Below are positions 35,953-45,506 of a DNA stretch of 64,000 nt, piece by piece. The number at the start of each line of letters is the position of its first letter. Positions within the stretch are counted from its first letter, which is position 1. A model generated the notes under the pieces. The model was not told where the DNA came from and made no database searches. It saw only the letters and a program-made list of their open reading frames with translations. The position numbers and the translations under genes are program-made. This DNA comes from Cobetia amphilecti (GTDB lineage: Bacteria > Pseudomonadota > Gammaproteobacteria > Pseudomonadales > Halomonadaceae): NCBI RefSeq assembly GCF_020217465.1, contig NZ_CP084115.1:1488001-1552000 (forward strand), read 5' to 3'.

Positions 35953-38900
35953 TGTTGAACCCCATCACCTACACGGAACAAGTCGTCAGCGACTTCTTGC
36001 GCTATCAGCTCAGTACCTATGCCTTCGCCGATGACAAGCTTTACCAACAGATGCGGGAGCTGCTCAACCTGGAGCAAACCCGCAGCACCCCGCTGCTCAA
36101 AGGGCCTTACATCTCGTTGTCTCGCACTTTTCAGCAGGGTGAAACACTGGAGCAGTTGGTGAAGGAGGGCGTGTTACACCCCCATATTCGCCAACTATCT
36201 CCTTATCCGTCGGCATACCTCCACCAGGAAAAGGCGTTCCGTGCGATTCATGCCGGTAAACCTACATTAGTCTCCACGGGTACCGGTTCCGGTAAAACGG
36301 AAGCTTTTCTAATGCCTATCGTTTCGCGCTGCCTCCAACTGAGGGATGAAGGTGCCGAGGCAGGCGTAACGGCCGTTATTGTGTATCCCATGAACGCACT
36401 GGCAGAAGACCAGTTGCAACGGATGCGCGAGTTATTGGCCGGTACCGGTGTCACCTTTGGTATGTATGTGGGCAAAACCCCGCAACAGGATTCGGATGTG
36501 AGTGGTGTTCGCCTGCCGCCCGGTAGCTCTGCTGCGGATTATCAGAACAAACTGGAAGAAGTTCGGGGGAAGAAGCAGGACATTGCCGTACACCCGCCGG
36601 AGGAGCGGGTAAGCCGTGAGGCGATGCGTACTCAAGGGGAGCAGCCGCGGATTCTGCTGACCAACGTGAAACAGCTTGAGCTGCTACTGACCCGCCAGCA
36701 CGATCTTGAGTTGTTTGATAATGCCCGTTTGGAGTTCATGGTCTTCGATGAGGCGCACACGTTTACCGGTGCCAACGGTGCGGAGACGGCATGTTTGATT
36801 CGCCGCCTGCGCTCTTACTGTGGCAAGGATGAAAACAGCACTACTTGCGTTGCGACCTCAGCGACGATTGCTGACCCGATTCACGGCCAGGAAGCCGGGC
36901 GGGTATTTGCCAGCCGGTTCTTCGGTGTAGATGGAAGCTCGGTTGAATTGGTGGGTGAGACCTATGAGGCCGACATTTGGGGCGAGCCTCGTGCGGCGAG
37001 TGGACCTTTAGCGGGCGACCAGGCCGTCCAGCTTTCAAACTTGCTGGAGGTACTCGGTAGGGCTGATAGCCCGGATCCAACAGAGGCTGACATACAGGCA
37101 CTGCGGGTGTGGTTTCAGTCTGTCACTGGTAGCAGGCTTGCGGAAGGCAATTGGCGCGAAGCCTTGTATCAGTGGTTGAGCCATAACGAAGTGGTGTTCC
37201 AGATCGCAGAAGCGTTGCGTAAACCCCAGCGCCTGGTGGACTTGCTGCAAACACTCAGTGACACGCTGGGACGTCCGATCTCGGAGGAAGAGATTCTGAT
37301 CTGGCTGGCACTGGGGGCCGCATCCCGCAACGGCAGTCGTCCATTATTGCGGCCAGTGGTTCATGGATTTGTGCGCGGCGTAGGCGGGGCCGTGGTGACA
37401 TTCCCCGAATACAGCTCGGATGCGAAGCTATGGTTGTCCGCAGAGGATGCGATGGACGACAACCCGGACATGGAGCGTTTCCCCATCTCCAGCTGCACCA
37501 CCTGTGGGCAGCACTATTACGAGCACTCCCTGGAAGATTTCAATTTCACCAGCACGGCGCCAGGTGGTGGCACGGCTGAAGGCAAAGCCAGGGTGTGGCG
37601 TGCAGTTGACCAGACGTTGGGTGGCGTTCGAGCGTTATCGCTGGATCATCAGGTAGGGTCGGAGGCTGACGAGGAGCCGGCGAAAACCGAAACCCTGTTC
37701 GTGTGCCGATACTGTGGCACCACCCATGACCAACAGCTCTCTGAGTGCATTGGTTGCGGCCGAGACAAGGCTTTCAAGCCCTTGTTCTTCGTTCAGCAGA
37801 AAGAAGATAACCCTGGCAAGCTGACCCGTTGCGTGTCCTGCGGCGCCCATGGCCGCCGATTTATTGGTACCTATCGGGAGCCGGCCCGTCCAGTTCGTGC
37901 AACAACGGTTTCGGATGTTCATGTTCTGGCCCAGAGCATGATTCACCGTGCCGAACGACGGCGCTTACTCGTGTTTGCCGATAATCGGCAGGATGCTGCC
38001 TTCCAGGCGGGTTGGATGCAGGATCGTTCGCGTCGCTACCGTCTACGTGAGCTAATTTACAAGCGCTTGAGAGACGGCGAGACTTCGGTCAGCGACCTAA
38101 CCCTTTGGTTGGATCAGTTTCTGGATAAGGATGACGAGCTGTCCCGGGCATTGATTCCGGAGGTGTGGCGGGTTGAGCCAAAATCTCAGACCGGTGTCGC
38201 CCACAGCGAAGAGCGTAAATGGTTCCTGCGCGCCCAGATACTCCGTGAGCTGACGATGGGTGCGCGCCAGAGTACAGGCCTGGAACCCCTAGGCCGGGTG
38301 AAAGTGAAATACCATGGGCTGGATGAAGAGTTGCCCTTCGTACTCAAGTGGTCGAACCGGCTTGGCTGCAAGGCTGAGGACTTAGTGAATGGCATCGCTT
38401 CACTGATTGATAATGCCCGTTCTCGCCGGATGATTTATGACCCGATCACCAAGATCTATTCCAAGTTCTGGTTAGATGGCGAGAAAGAGGTCATGCGGGG
38501 CTACCTCCCGTCCATGAAAGGTGTGCCTGCGGCGCTGGTCTTCCAGCGTGATGGGCAGCATGAGAAGAACCGCATCAACCAGTGGTACAGCAATTACGGC
38601 AGTGTACCGCAGCAAGCTGCCCAAGCCTGGGGTGTGCCACCTGATGAGGTTGAGGACTTTCTCGCGGGTGTTTGGGGCCTTCTGCTCGATGACCTGGAAA
38701 TATTCCAAAGTGTGCAGCTCAAGGGAGCCCGCGGCAAGAACCTGCCTGGTTGCCATGGCAGTGCGCAGGTCAATGCCGACCAGTTGACCTTGTATCCTGC
38801 CAAAGGCATGTATCGTTGCCAGACCTGTCGCCGCCTTCACGCCCGACCCAATCCGTCTAATGCCTGTATGGGCTGGCGGTGTAACGGCCGGTTGGAGTTC

Positions 38901-41381
38901 GAACCAGAAAACAAAGACAACTACGATCTGCTGTTGCTGGACCAGGAATTTGCAATGTTGCGGGCCAAGGAGCACTCCGCACAGATTCCGGGGCCAGAAC
39001 GGGAGCGGATTGAAAATGCTTTCAAAGGGGATAACGAGCGAATCAATACCCTGGTGTGTACGCCAACACTGGAAATGGGGGTAAACATTGGTGCCCTCGA
39101 TGCGGTCTTGATGCGCAATGTGCCGCCACTGCCTGCTAACTACTGGCAGAGAGCTGGCCGGGCCGGGCGTCAATTCAGAATGGCCTTGGATCTGACATAC
39201 GCTCGTGCTACCAGCCACGACAGGGCTTACTTCAATGAGCCTCTGAAGTTGCTTGAGGGTCAGGTAGAGCCACCGAGTTTTAACTTGCGCAACCCGGTGA
39301 TGGTCTCCAAGCATGTGCACGCAACAGTTCTGACTACTCTATTCAAGCTGGTACGTGAAGGCGGCCTGCCTGCTAGCGCACATGAAGAGCTGAGTACGAC
39401 ACTTAGCAATTGCTTGCCAACCCAGATCAAACCATACTTGTTTAATGCCGATAATTCGGTTCGCTCACAGCCGATGTCGGTTGGGGATCTTGGCGAACAG
39501 GTCAGGAAGCATCGCGAGGCCATTATGAAGGCGGTGACGGAATCTTTCCGTCAGGGATGGCCTTATGCAGATATTGAAGTGGTAGAAGTCGATAAACTCG
39601 CGGAGATGGTAGACGGCTTGGAGGACCAGCTTCAACAGGTCGTATTCCGCCTGTATAAGCGTTTGAAGTGGGCGCTGTCTCAGCTCGACCGTCTGAGAAA
39701 AGTGGCAGCAGAGAAAGGCTCACTCGACGCGGATGACGAGGCACTTAGGGGCCGCTGCGAGCGCATGGTCAAACGCCTGAAGGGTGATCTACGCCGGTTC
39801 GGCAGCAAAGCTGAGGGCTTTAATGAAACCAACACCTACGGTGTGCTGGCGGCCGAAGGCTTCTTACCAGGTTACGGACTTGATACGGGAGCGGTAACGC
39901 TCACCCATGTTGCGCCTCGGTATGGCTCTGATATCAATGACTGGGACATCCGCCGTAATAGTGCGCTGGCGGTTCGTGAATACGTGCCAGGTAACCTGAT
40001 TTATGCCAACGGTCATAAGTTCGTGCCACGCACTTTCCAACTGCTCCCTGAGGAGCCACTAAGCTTCTCCGTAGATGTGGAAGCAGAGTCTGTTGTAGAG
40101 ACGGGTGGCTCTCGCAGGCAGGAGGAAGCTCAGCCTGAATCCATGGGTGCAACGAGAATTCAGGGTGTATCTGTTTGCGATGTTGATGCACCCCATAACT
40201 CGTACATTTCAGATGATGAGGAATACCGTTTCCAGATGCCGGTGGCCGTTTTTGCTCAGGACCAACGCCGGCATTCCGGAGGTTCAGCTTTTGAGTGGGG
40301 CAGCACAGTACTTCATCATAAGCATGGAATGTATATGCGCCTGGTTAACGTAGGTGCCTCTGGTCAGGTCAAATCCGGCGGGATGATTGGATACCCGATA
40401 TGTCAGGTATGTGGCGCCAGCCGCTCTCCCATGAGCACTGAGGCAGAGCTGAAGAAATTTAATGAGATACACCTGGAACGCTGTGGGCACCCTATGGAGC
40501 CACTGTCGTTTTACGCAGAGGTTATCGCCGATGCCCTGGTGATGCCGGATTGCGCGTCTAAAGAGGTGGCCTACAGCCTTCTGGAGTCACTGAGGCAGGG
40601 GGCTGCTGAAGTGCTGGATATGGAAATCTCGGACCTACAGGTGCAAGTGATCGCCAAACCTGATTCGGACCTTGTGGATGGCATTCTGTATGACCCGATG
40701 CCCGGCGGTTCCGGTTTGTTGGAGCAACTGCTTAAGCATTGGCCGAGAATTGTAGTTTCGGCAAGGGCGCTCGTAGAGGAGTGCCCGAGCGCTTGTGAAA
40801 CCTCTTGTGTGGACTGCTTACAGCATTTCCGGAACTCGTTCTATCACGACAGCCTCAATCGCCATACCGCGCTCGACTACTACCGGGCACAGGGCGAGGG
40901 CGTGAGGTTTGCTCATGAAATACCGCCGGTTTTGCCGGATGACACCAAAGCTCAAGATCCGGGTAACGCGCCGGAGCAGCAATTGGTTGCTATGCTCAAG
41001 GCGGCGGGCCTTTCCGATTTTGAGACTGAAACACCTATCAGATTGTCCGGTGGTTTCGATACGCGCCCGGATGCTTACTTCCACGAGCCTAATGACCAGT
41101 TTGAGGGCGTGTGCGTGTACCTGGATGGCATGAGCCAGCACATCCACGGCAATGCTCAGACCGCTGCGAAGGACCATCAAATTCGGGAAGAGCTACGCAA
41201 TACCGACTATGAAGTGATCGAGATTCAGTACCAGGAGCTGTTTGATAAAACTGCCATGAGAGGCCACATCCGACGAATTGCTAGAGCAGTAGTTGGCAAG
41301 AAAAAGGCCAAGGAAATCATTACCTCGGATAAGTGGTTTAATAGCGTAAGCTTGGCCCCAGATTTTGAGTACAGCACCTGA
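35952..41381 (+). CDS. Giant DEAD/DEAH helicase with DUF1998-type zinc sites and Vsr-like C-terminus (DrmA-DrmB/DruE-like)
   Basis: 1809 residues. Helicase lobe 1: Walker A TGTGSGKTE with Lys115, DEAH at 266-269. Several zinc-finger-like CxxC groups follow (around 513, 585-600, 627, 955-975). Lobe 2 ends with QRAGRAGR at 1066-1073. Then CQVCGAS (about 1483) and the DUF1998/MZB-like cluster C1611, C1615, C1619, C1622. The last about 130 residues (from about 1680) resemble a Vsr/DUF559 fold: RPDAYF (D1707), VYLDG (D1725), then VIEIQYQEL. In DISARM the helicase DrmA and the DUF1998 protein DrmB are separate; in Druantia DruE joins them. This protein looks like a fusion of that kind. TGATG start overlap shows operon coupling. 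Confidence 0.78.
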   Translation: MLNPITYTEQVVSDFLRYQLSTYAFADDKLYQQMRELLNLEQTRSTPLLKGPYISLSRTFQQGETLEQLVKEGVLHPHIRQLSPYPSAYLHQEKAFRAIHAGKPTLVSTGTGSGKTEAFLMPIVSRCLQLRDEGAEAGVTAVIVYPMNALAEDQLQRMRELLAGTGVTFGMYVGKTPQQDSDVSGVRLPPGSSAADYQNKLEEVRGKKQDIAVHPPEERVSREAMRTQGEQPRILLTNVKQLELLLTRQHDLELFDNARLEFMVFDEAHTFTGANGAETACLIRRLRSYCGKDENSTTCVATSATIADPIHGQEAGRVFASRFFGVDGSSVELVGETYEADIWGEPRAASGPLAGDQAVQLSNLLEVLGRADSPDPTEADIQALRVWFQSVTGSRLAEGNWREALYQWLSHNEVVFQIAEALRKPQRLVDLLQTLSDTLGRPISEEEILIWLALGAASRNGSRPLLRPVVHGFVRGVGGAVVTFPEYSSDAKLWLSAEDAMDDNPDMERFPISSCTTCGQHYYEHSLEDFNFTSTAPGGGTAEGKARVWRAVDQTLGGVRALSLDHQVGSEADEEPAKTETLFVCRYCGTTHDQQLSECIGCGRDKAFKPLFFVQQKEDNPGKLTRCVSCGAHGRRFIGTYREPARPVRATTVSDVHVLAQSMIHRAERRRLLVFADNRQDAAFQAGWMQDRSRRYRLRELIYKRLRDGETSVSDLTLWLDQFLDKDDELSRALIPEVWRVEPKSQTGVAHSEERKWFLRAQILRELTMGARQSTGLEPLGRVKVKYHGLDEELPFVLKWSNRLGCKAEDLVNGIASLIDNARSRRMIYDPITKIYSKFWLDGEKEVMRGYLPSMKGVPAALVFQRDGQHEKNRINQWYSNYGSVPQQAAQAWGVPPDEVEDFLAGVWGLLLDDLEIFQSVQLKGARGKNLPGCHGSAQVNADQLTLYPAKGMYRCQTCRRLHARPNPSNACMGWRCNGRLEFEPENKDNYDLLLLDQEFAMLRAKEHSAQIPGPERERIENAFKGDNERINTLVCTPTLEMGVNIGALDAVLMRNVPPLPANYWQRAGRAGRQFRMALDLTYARATSHDRAYFNEPLKLLEGQVEPPSFNLRNPVMVSKHVHATVLTTLFKLVREGGLPASAHEELSTTLSNCLPTQIKPYLFNADNSVRSQPMSVGDLGEQVRKHREAIMKAVTESFRQGWPYADIEVVEVDKLAEMVDGLEDQLQQVVFRLYKRLKWALSQLDRLRKVAAEKGSLDADDEALRGRCERMVKRLKGDLRRFGSKAEGFNETNTYGVLAAEGFLPGYGLDTGAVTLTHVAPRYGSDINDWDIRRNSALAVREYVPGNLIYANGHKFVPRTFQLLPEEPLSFSVDVEAESVVETGGSRRQEEAQPESMGATRIQGVSVCDVDAPHNSYISDDEEYRFQMPVAVFAQDQRRHSGGSAFEWGSTVLHHKHGMYMRLVNVGASGQVKSGGMIGYPICQVCGASRSPMSTEAELKKFNEIHLERCGHPMEPLSFYAEVIADALVMPDCASKEVAYSLLESLRQGAAEVLDMEISDLQVQVIAKPDSDLVDGILYDPMPGGSGLLEQLLKHWPRIVVSARALVEECPSACETSCVDCLQHFRNSFYHDSLNRHTALDYYRAQGEGVRFAHEIPPVLPDDTKAQDPGNAPEQQLVAMLKAAGLSDFETETPIRLSGGFDTRPDAYFHEPNDQFEGVCVYLDGMSQHIHGNAQTAAKDHQIREELRNTDYEVIEIQYQELFDKTAMRGHIRRIARAVVGKKKAKEIITSDKWFNSVSLAPDFEYST

Positions 41382-41403
41382 GTATACCTATAAGGTATTC
41401 CTC

Positions 41404-42385
41404 GGCGGTCTCAAGTTCCAAGCGCAACGCTATTGAAGGGTGCTCGGACCGCCGACGGATTTCTTGAGCACCTCGGCGTAGACTTCCAGTGGGGTTCGCC
41501 AGTCCAGTGTCTGGCGAGGCCGTGTGTTCAGTGAGTCGGCGATCTCGTCGAGCTCTTCTTGGCTGTAGACGGAGAGATCCGTGCCCTTTGGCAAATACTG
41601 CCGCAACAGACCGTTGGTGTTCTCGTTCGAAACTCGCTGCTAAGGGCTATGCGGGTCAACGAAGTAGATCGCCGTGCCGGTCTTCTGGGTGATCTCGGCA
41701 TGTTTCACCATCTCTCTGCCTTGATCATCGCGTGGTGCGTTCCACCAGCGTACCGACGGCAGAGCGATTGTTGGCACCGATGATGAGATCGCCTTCCCAG
41801 TGGCCAGGCATCAAACGATCTTCGACCTCAGGCGGTCGCGCGTGGATGCTAACCAGACCGGGAATCTGGTTGCGCCGATCCGTGCCACGACTTCGTGGCC
41901 GGCGTTTGCCGTTGCCTTGTCGCAGGCAGGCGATGAGTTCCTTTTTGAGGCTGCCGCGGGGCATCACATAGAGCGCGTTGTAGATGGCCTCATGCGAGAC
42001 CTGTCGACGTGAATCGTTGGGAGACATGCGCTTCAGTGTGCGGGCTATCTGTTGCGGTGACCAGTACTTGCGCAGCAGATGGACCACGACTTCAAACAAC
42101 TCCCTGTCGGGGTGCAGCTTGGGACGCCGACGGGGCCGATGGCGTGTCAGGCGGGCCCGGTAGCCTGCGAGGCTGGCATCGTAGCCATTGATGGAGTGGC
42201 GAGCGATTTCTCGCGACACGGTACTCGGTGCACGGCCCAGATGATGGGCGATAGCTCGGATCGAGTGAGTCGCTCTCATCATCATGATGGCGGCTCGGTC
42301 TTCAGCAGAAAGATGGCGATAGCAGTGGTTCATGGCAACACCGTACCTGATGGGTCACGTGTTGCACTTGGTCATTGAGACCGCC
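41404..42385 (-). mobile_element. IS30-family element, internally deleted
   Basis: Imperfect 25-bp terminal inverted repeats start GGCGGTCTCAA at both ends (41404-41428 and the complement of 42361-42385). CTC lies immediately outside each end (41401-41403 and 42386-42388), consistent with a 3-bp target duplication. The element inserted 22 nt after the helicase stop, so it marks the 3' edge of the defence operon without damaging it. Confidence 0.8.
41430..42333 (-). pseudogene. IS30 transposase with internal deletion
   Basis: The first 202 codons are intact (HLSAEDRAAIMMMRATHS; HTH PSTVSREIARH; GHWEGDLIIGANNRSAVG). The frame breaks right after VERTTR and jumps to DQGREMVKHAE, so the segment between the first and second catalytic acids is deleted with a frameshift; a further stop replaces Trp in DPHSP(*)QR. 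The tail [18 protein letters not shown] is readable to 41432. Non-functional. Confidence 0.85.
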
Positions 42386-42706
42386 CTCTCTAAGAACCAT
42401 TTTATACTGACCAGCCAAGAATAGTTGGAAACCATTGCTCTCGAATTGAGAATGTTAGCTCGAAAGTGCTTCGGCTATAAATATAATATCGAGCTCACAA
42501 ATGAACTGATGGTAGAGCACAATATCACACCGCACTCAATTTAATTGGTGATAATGTACTCGGTGCCGCGTTCATCAAGTCGCTTCCTAGGTTTAACTTT
42601 TAGGTTAAAAAGAATGATTTTTAGAAGGCTGAATTAAATGTAAAAATAGCATTGCTGGTTTTTTGATTCGATATCCAATAAAATCTATATCTGATAAGGC
42701 TAAATA
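42386..42706. other. AT-rich gap before the two-gene membrane module
   Basis: 320 nt, abruptly AT-rich compared with the IS to its left. A short stretch (about 42450-42545) translates on the plus strand into a transposase-like fragment but is too short to assign. The right part carries the promoter at 42663-42691. Confidence 0.5.
42663..42691 (+). promoter_or_regulatory. Predicted sigma-70 promoter of the two-gene module
   Basis: TTGATT and TATATC separated by 17 nt, ending 15 nt before the ATG at 42707, with a ribosome site AAGG at 42696-42699. The leader would be only about 10 nt. Confidence 0.5.
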
Positions 42707-43732
42707 ATGTTGTTCTCGAGCAAGCTAGAGTTTGGTAATTACACACTTAGGTTTGGTGATGAAAGAGTTCTCTTAGACCTTTTTGATGAAATTGTAATGC
42801 CATCTTTTCATGAGATGCGTTATATAAGAAAGCTTAAAGGGAAAGGGGATTATTTTTTTTTAGATACAAAGTTAGTCATTTTGGATGATTCTTTAGATAC
42901 ACCTGTACTTGGTGTCTCTGGTAGGCTAGTAAAAAATGCTAGACTCAAAAGAGAGCAAGTTTATCGTCCCGAAGATGGCATTGTCGAAGATCGTAGTGAG
43001 TTAGAAACAGCCCCTAGTTCGACTTTCTTGTTAATACTCAATAACCATCGACTTATATTGAGTAAGGAAATGCCAGGTGCACCAACGATCCAAAACTTTC
43101 AAAGTACAAGCCAATATTGCTTGAAGAATCGTCATAGAGACTATATTAAGGAGATTTACGAGGAAGAGAAGAGTAAAAGAATTAAAAATCCAGAGCTTCA
43201 ACGTGTTACAAAAAAATCTCTCTATGCTAAATTTCCTTCTCCAATTCTAAGGATTACACCACTATCAGATAAAGAGTCTCTTAAAGATTTCGTCGATCGC
43301 CTTAAGCATATCGATAAGGTTACAATAAAACTACTCTCTACAAACAAAGAAGAGATAAATAATGATGATTTTTGGTCTGACTTTGGCCGTCGCCGTGATG
43401 AAATGAATAGTAACAGTGCAAAAGTGGAGTTTACGAATACCAAACATGGACTTAATAAAGATCAAGTATATGGACAAACTAGCTCTGCCTCAGATCTAGG
43501 GAACTCAGAGATAAGTTTTAAAGGTTACGACATGCAAGGCGATACTATTCGTGGTAGTAATGAAGATTTTAACTTGATAGTTGAGTTAGACGAGCTACCT
43601 AGGAATGCAGAAGAGGCTGCACGTGTTAAATATCAGCAATTTAAGCAATTGGTTCATTCTAGTGCAATCTCAGTTCCAGAATTGGCAACTGAAGTAGTGA
43701 ATAGAATCAAGGATCTCTTTTCGAGGCTTTAA
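42707..43732 (+). CDS. Unassigned soluble protein of a RexA/KwaB-like two-gene module
   Basis: 341 residues, AT-rich codon use unlike the neighbours. No known domain recognised with certainty. The layout is mixed alpha/beta with repeated strand segments (YFFLDTKLVILDD, STFLLILNNHRLILSKEM, KVTIKLLSTN) followed by a helical C-terminus (EEAARVKYQQFKQLVH). It contains the phrase GAPTIQNF in the middle, reminiscent of RexA (GPTTSDLTDF), but this is faint. A four-helix membrane protein starts 4 nt after its stop, the same order as rexA-rexB; Kiwa has the reverse order. Probable partner role: cytosolic sensor for the membrane protein (inference). Confidence 0.6.
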   Translation: MLFSSKLEFGNYTLRFGDERVLLDLFDEIVMPSFHEMRYIRKLKGKGDYFFLDTKLVILDDSLDTPVLGVSGRLVKNARLKREQVYRPEDGIVEDRSELETAPSSTFLLILNNHRLILSKEMPGAPTIQNFQSTSQYCLKNRHRDYIKEIYEEEKSKRIKNPELQRVTKKSLYAKFPSPILRITPLSDKESLKDFVDRLKHIDKVTIKLLSTNKEEINNDDFWSDFGRRRDEMNSNSAKVEFTNTKHGLNKDQVYGQTSSASDLGNSEISFKGYDMQGDTIRGSNEDFNLIVELDELPRNAEEAARVKYQQFKQLVHSSAISVPELATEVVNRIKDLFSRL

Positions 43733-43735
43733 TTT

Positions 43736-44344
43736 ATGTACCGCTTTAAAGAGTCAGATCTTACTAGCGAAAAATCACTTTGGGATGTGTATATACTTTC
43801 AAGAAGAATCTTGCCCGGCAAGTTCCAAGTAATTTTTGTTGCTATTATATTTTTGTTGTTATCCTTGAATGCATTTTTGCTCTCAAACGATGAAGAAATT
43901 ATCTTGTCTGACTTGCGAAAATGGTCTGAGATGGGCTTTAATTTCTCTATCACAACATTAGGGTTTTTGATTGCGGGTTTTACAATATTTGCGACTCTTT
44001 CCAAGCCAAAGATGATGCTGGCGATGATGGATCACGTAAATAAGGAAACAGGGTTACCAACTCTAAAATATAATTTTTTCGCGTTTATTAAAGTTTTTAT
44101 TTCGTACATATTTTTTCTTGTTTTCTACGCATTAATTTTGCTATTTGGGCAGCCGGGTGGCTTCATTGCAAATTTAAGTGAGCATGTCCCTAGTTTTGTT
44201 TGTGTCAAATATGTGACAATTAATATTGTTTACGCTATTGTTGGGAGTAGTTTTATATACCTATTGCTTCTTTTGAAGTCGTTTGTTTTTAATATATATG
44301 CAATTGTCATGAATATGCTTAGATGGGAATATTTTCAGGACTAG
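43736..44344 (+). CDS. Four-helix membrane protein of the same module
   Basis: 202 residues with four predicted membrane helices (about 30-50, 70-90, 112-137, 160-190), a charged N-terminus and an Asp-containing C-terminus. No family was recognised. Size and helix number are like KwaA (Kiwa) and similar in kind to RexB. It begins 4 nt after the soluble gene and so is surely co-transcribed. Low GC, like its partner, points to separate acquisition. A depolarising effector role is inference. Confidence 0.6.
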   Translation: MYRFKESDLTSEKSLWDVYILSRRILPGKFQVIFVAIIFLLLSLNAFLLSNDEEIILSDLRKWSEMGFNFSITTLGFLIAGFTIFATLSKPKMMLAMMDHVNKETGLPTLKYNFFAFIKVFISYIFFLVFYALILLFGQPGGFIANLSEHVPSFVCVKYVTINIVYAIVGSSFIYLLLLLKSFVFNIYAIVMNMLRWEYFQD

Positions 44345-44496
44345 GTATATGACTGATATCTGTCTTATCACGTGAGCTGCGTAATATTAGGTGTCGGGGC
44401 TCGCGTGATTAATTACCCGCCTGTGAAACAGTTTGGACTGCCTTTTTTGTCAATCTTTCATGGCTGCTATCGGTGCCTAATGATGTAGCGCTTTCT

Positions 44497-45361
44497 GCTG
44501 GATGCAGTTATTGTAGAGCCAACAGTAATACTTAAGTGTCTGCTCCAGATCCTCCGTCGATTCGTATCATCGAGTTGCCAGTACATCGCTGATACGGCCA
44601 TTTAAGCGCTCGACCATCCCGTTGGTTTGTGGGGCCGGACGGATGAGCCGATGTTTGACATGATGCTGTGCACAGGCCTTGTCGAAGAGATGGCTTCCTG
44701 TCGGCTTTCGTTCACCGCCCGGCGTGAAACGACCGGTGAAACACTTTCCATCGTCTGTCAGCACCTTCTGAACCTTGAACGGTGCCTTGTCGATAACGCG
44801 ATAGAAGAACGCCTTTGCGTTCTTCGCTTACTGGCTGGAGCGCACCTCAAGATAAGACCCAGCGCGTGGCGCGGTCGATGGTTACGAACAGGTACCGTGG
44901 TTGGGCCTAATAGGGTATCTGCGGCAGGTACTTGATGTCGATGTGCAGGTAGCCTGGTTCGTAGTCCCGCAAGGCCTTGGGAGCCTGCTTGTTGACCTCT
45001 TGGACTTGGCGTGCCAGTTCAGCAAGCATTGGTACCTGCCGCCTTTTTAGCATCCGGTGCAAGGCAGCGAGGAAAAGGGACGGATGAAGAAACTCACGAG
45101 CCACCACGAGGAGATCATCTAGCCCAGGCGAAGGAACGTTCTGGCGGCGATGATCACTTCTTCCTGTTGAGGGTGTCCAGGAGGTTATGACGCGTGTGAG
45201 GACGATCATATACGTCGTCTCGATGCCGCTACCGGCGGATGGTCATATCGCTCACCCCAAAGCGCTTCGCCAATACCGTGTCCGGGATATGGCAGGAGCG
45301 GCTTAGATCTCGGCACGGATCTTGGGTGTTGTAGTGGCTTGCTTATGAAGCTTGATATCCA
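44497..45361 (-). pseudogene. IS481-family transposase pseudogene
   Basis: Minus-strand fragments in different frames reconstruct an IS481 transposase: N-terminal MDIKLHKQATTTPKIRAE (about 45361), LHIDIKYLPQIPY (44910), and VLTDDGKCFTGRF then RLIRPAPQTNGMVERLNGRI (44570-44765). Multiple stops, frameshifts and a missing middle; not active. The surrounding 44345-45506 holds nothing else. Confidence 0.8.
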
Positions 45362-45506
45362 TCTCGATACTCCTGAACGAACAGACGAAGAAGCCCTCTG
45401 GCAGCAATCAAAGGATAGCTTATTCTAGTCAATTGAACATCCGAGACCCTATAACTACAGGGCGCTGTTGAAGCGCCCAAACCAATAGACAGGGAGGTTG
45501 TACAGA

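Noticed and set aside
27632..41381. BREX or classical type I restriction-modification system
   Set aside because: There is no PglZ, BrxC, BrxL, HsdR or HsdS-type gene; the SNF2 helicase plus methylase pair is DISARM-like.
42450..42600. Short transposase-like fragment before the AT-rich module
   Set aside because: About 30 codons are vaguely transposase-like, too few to assign a family.
42707..44344. Assignment of the pair as Kiwa (KwaA/KwaB)
   Set aside because: The gene order is reversed from Kiwa and I could not recognise DUF4868 in the soluble protein. The similarity is in layout only.
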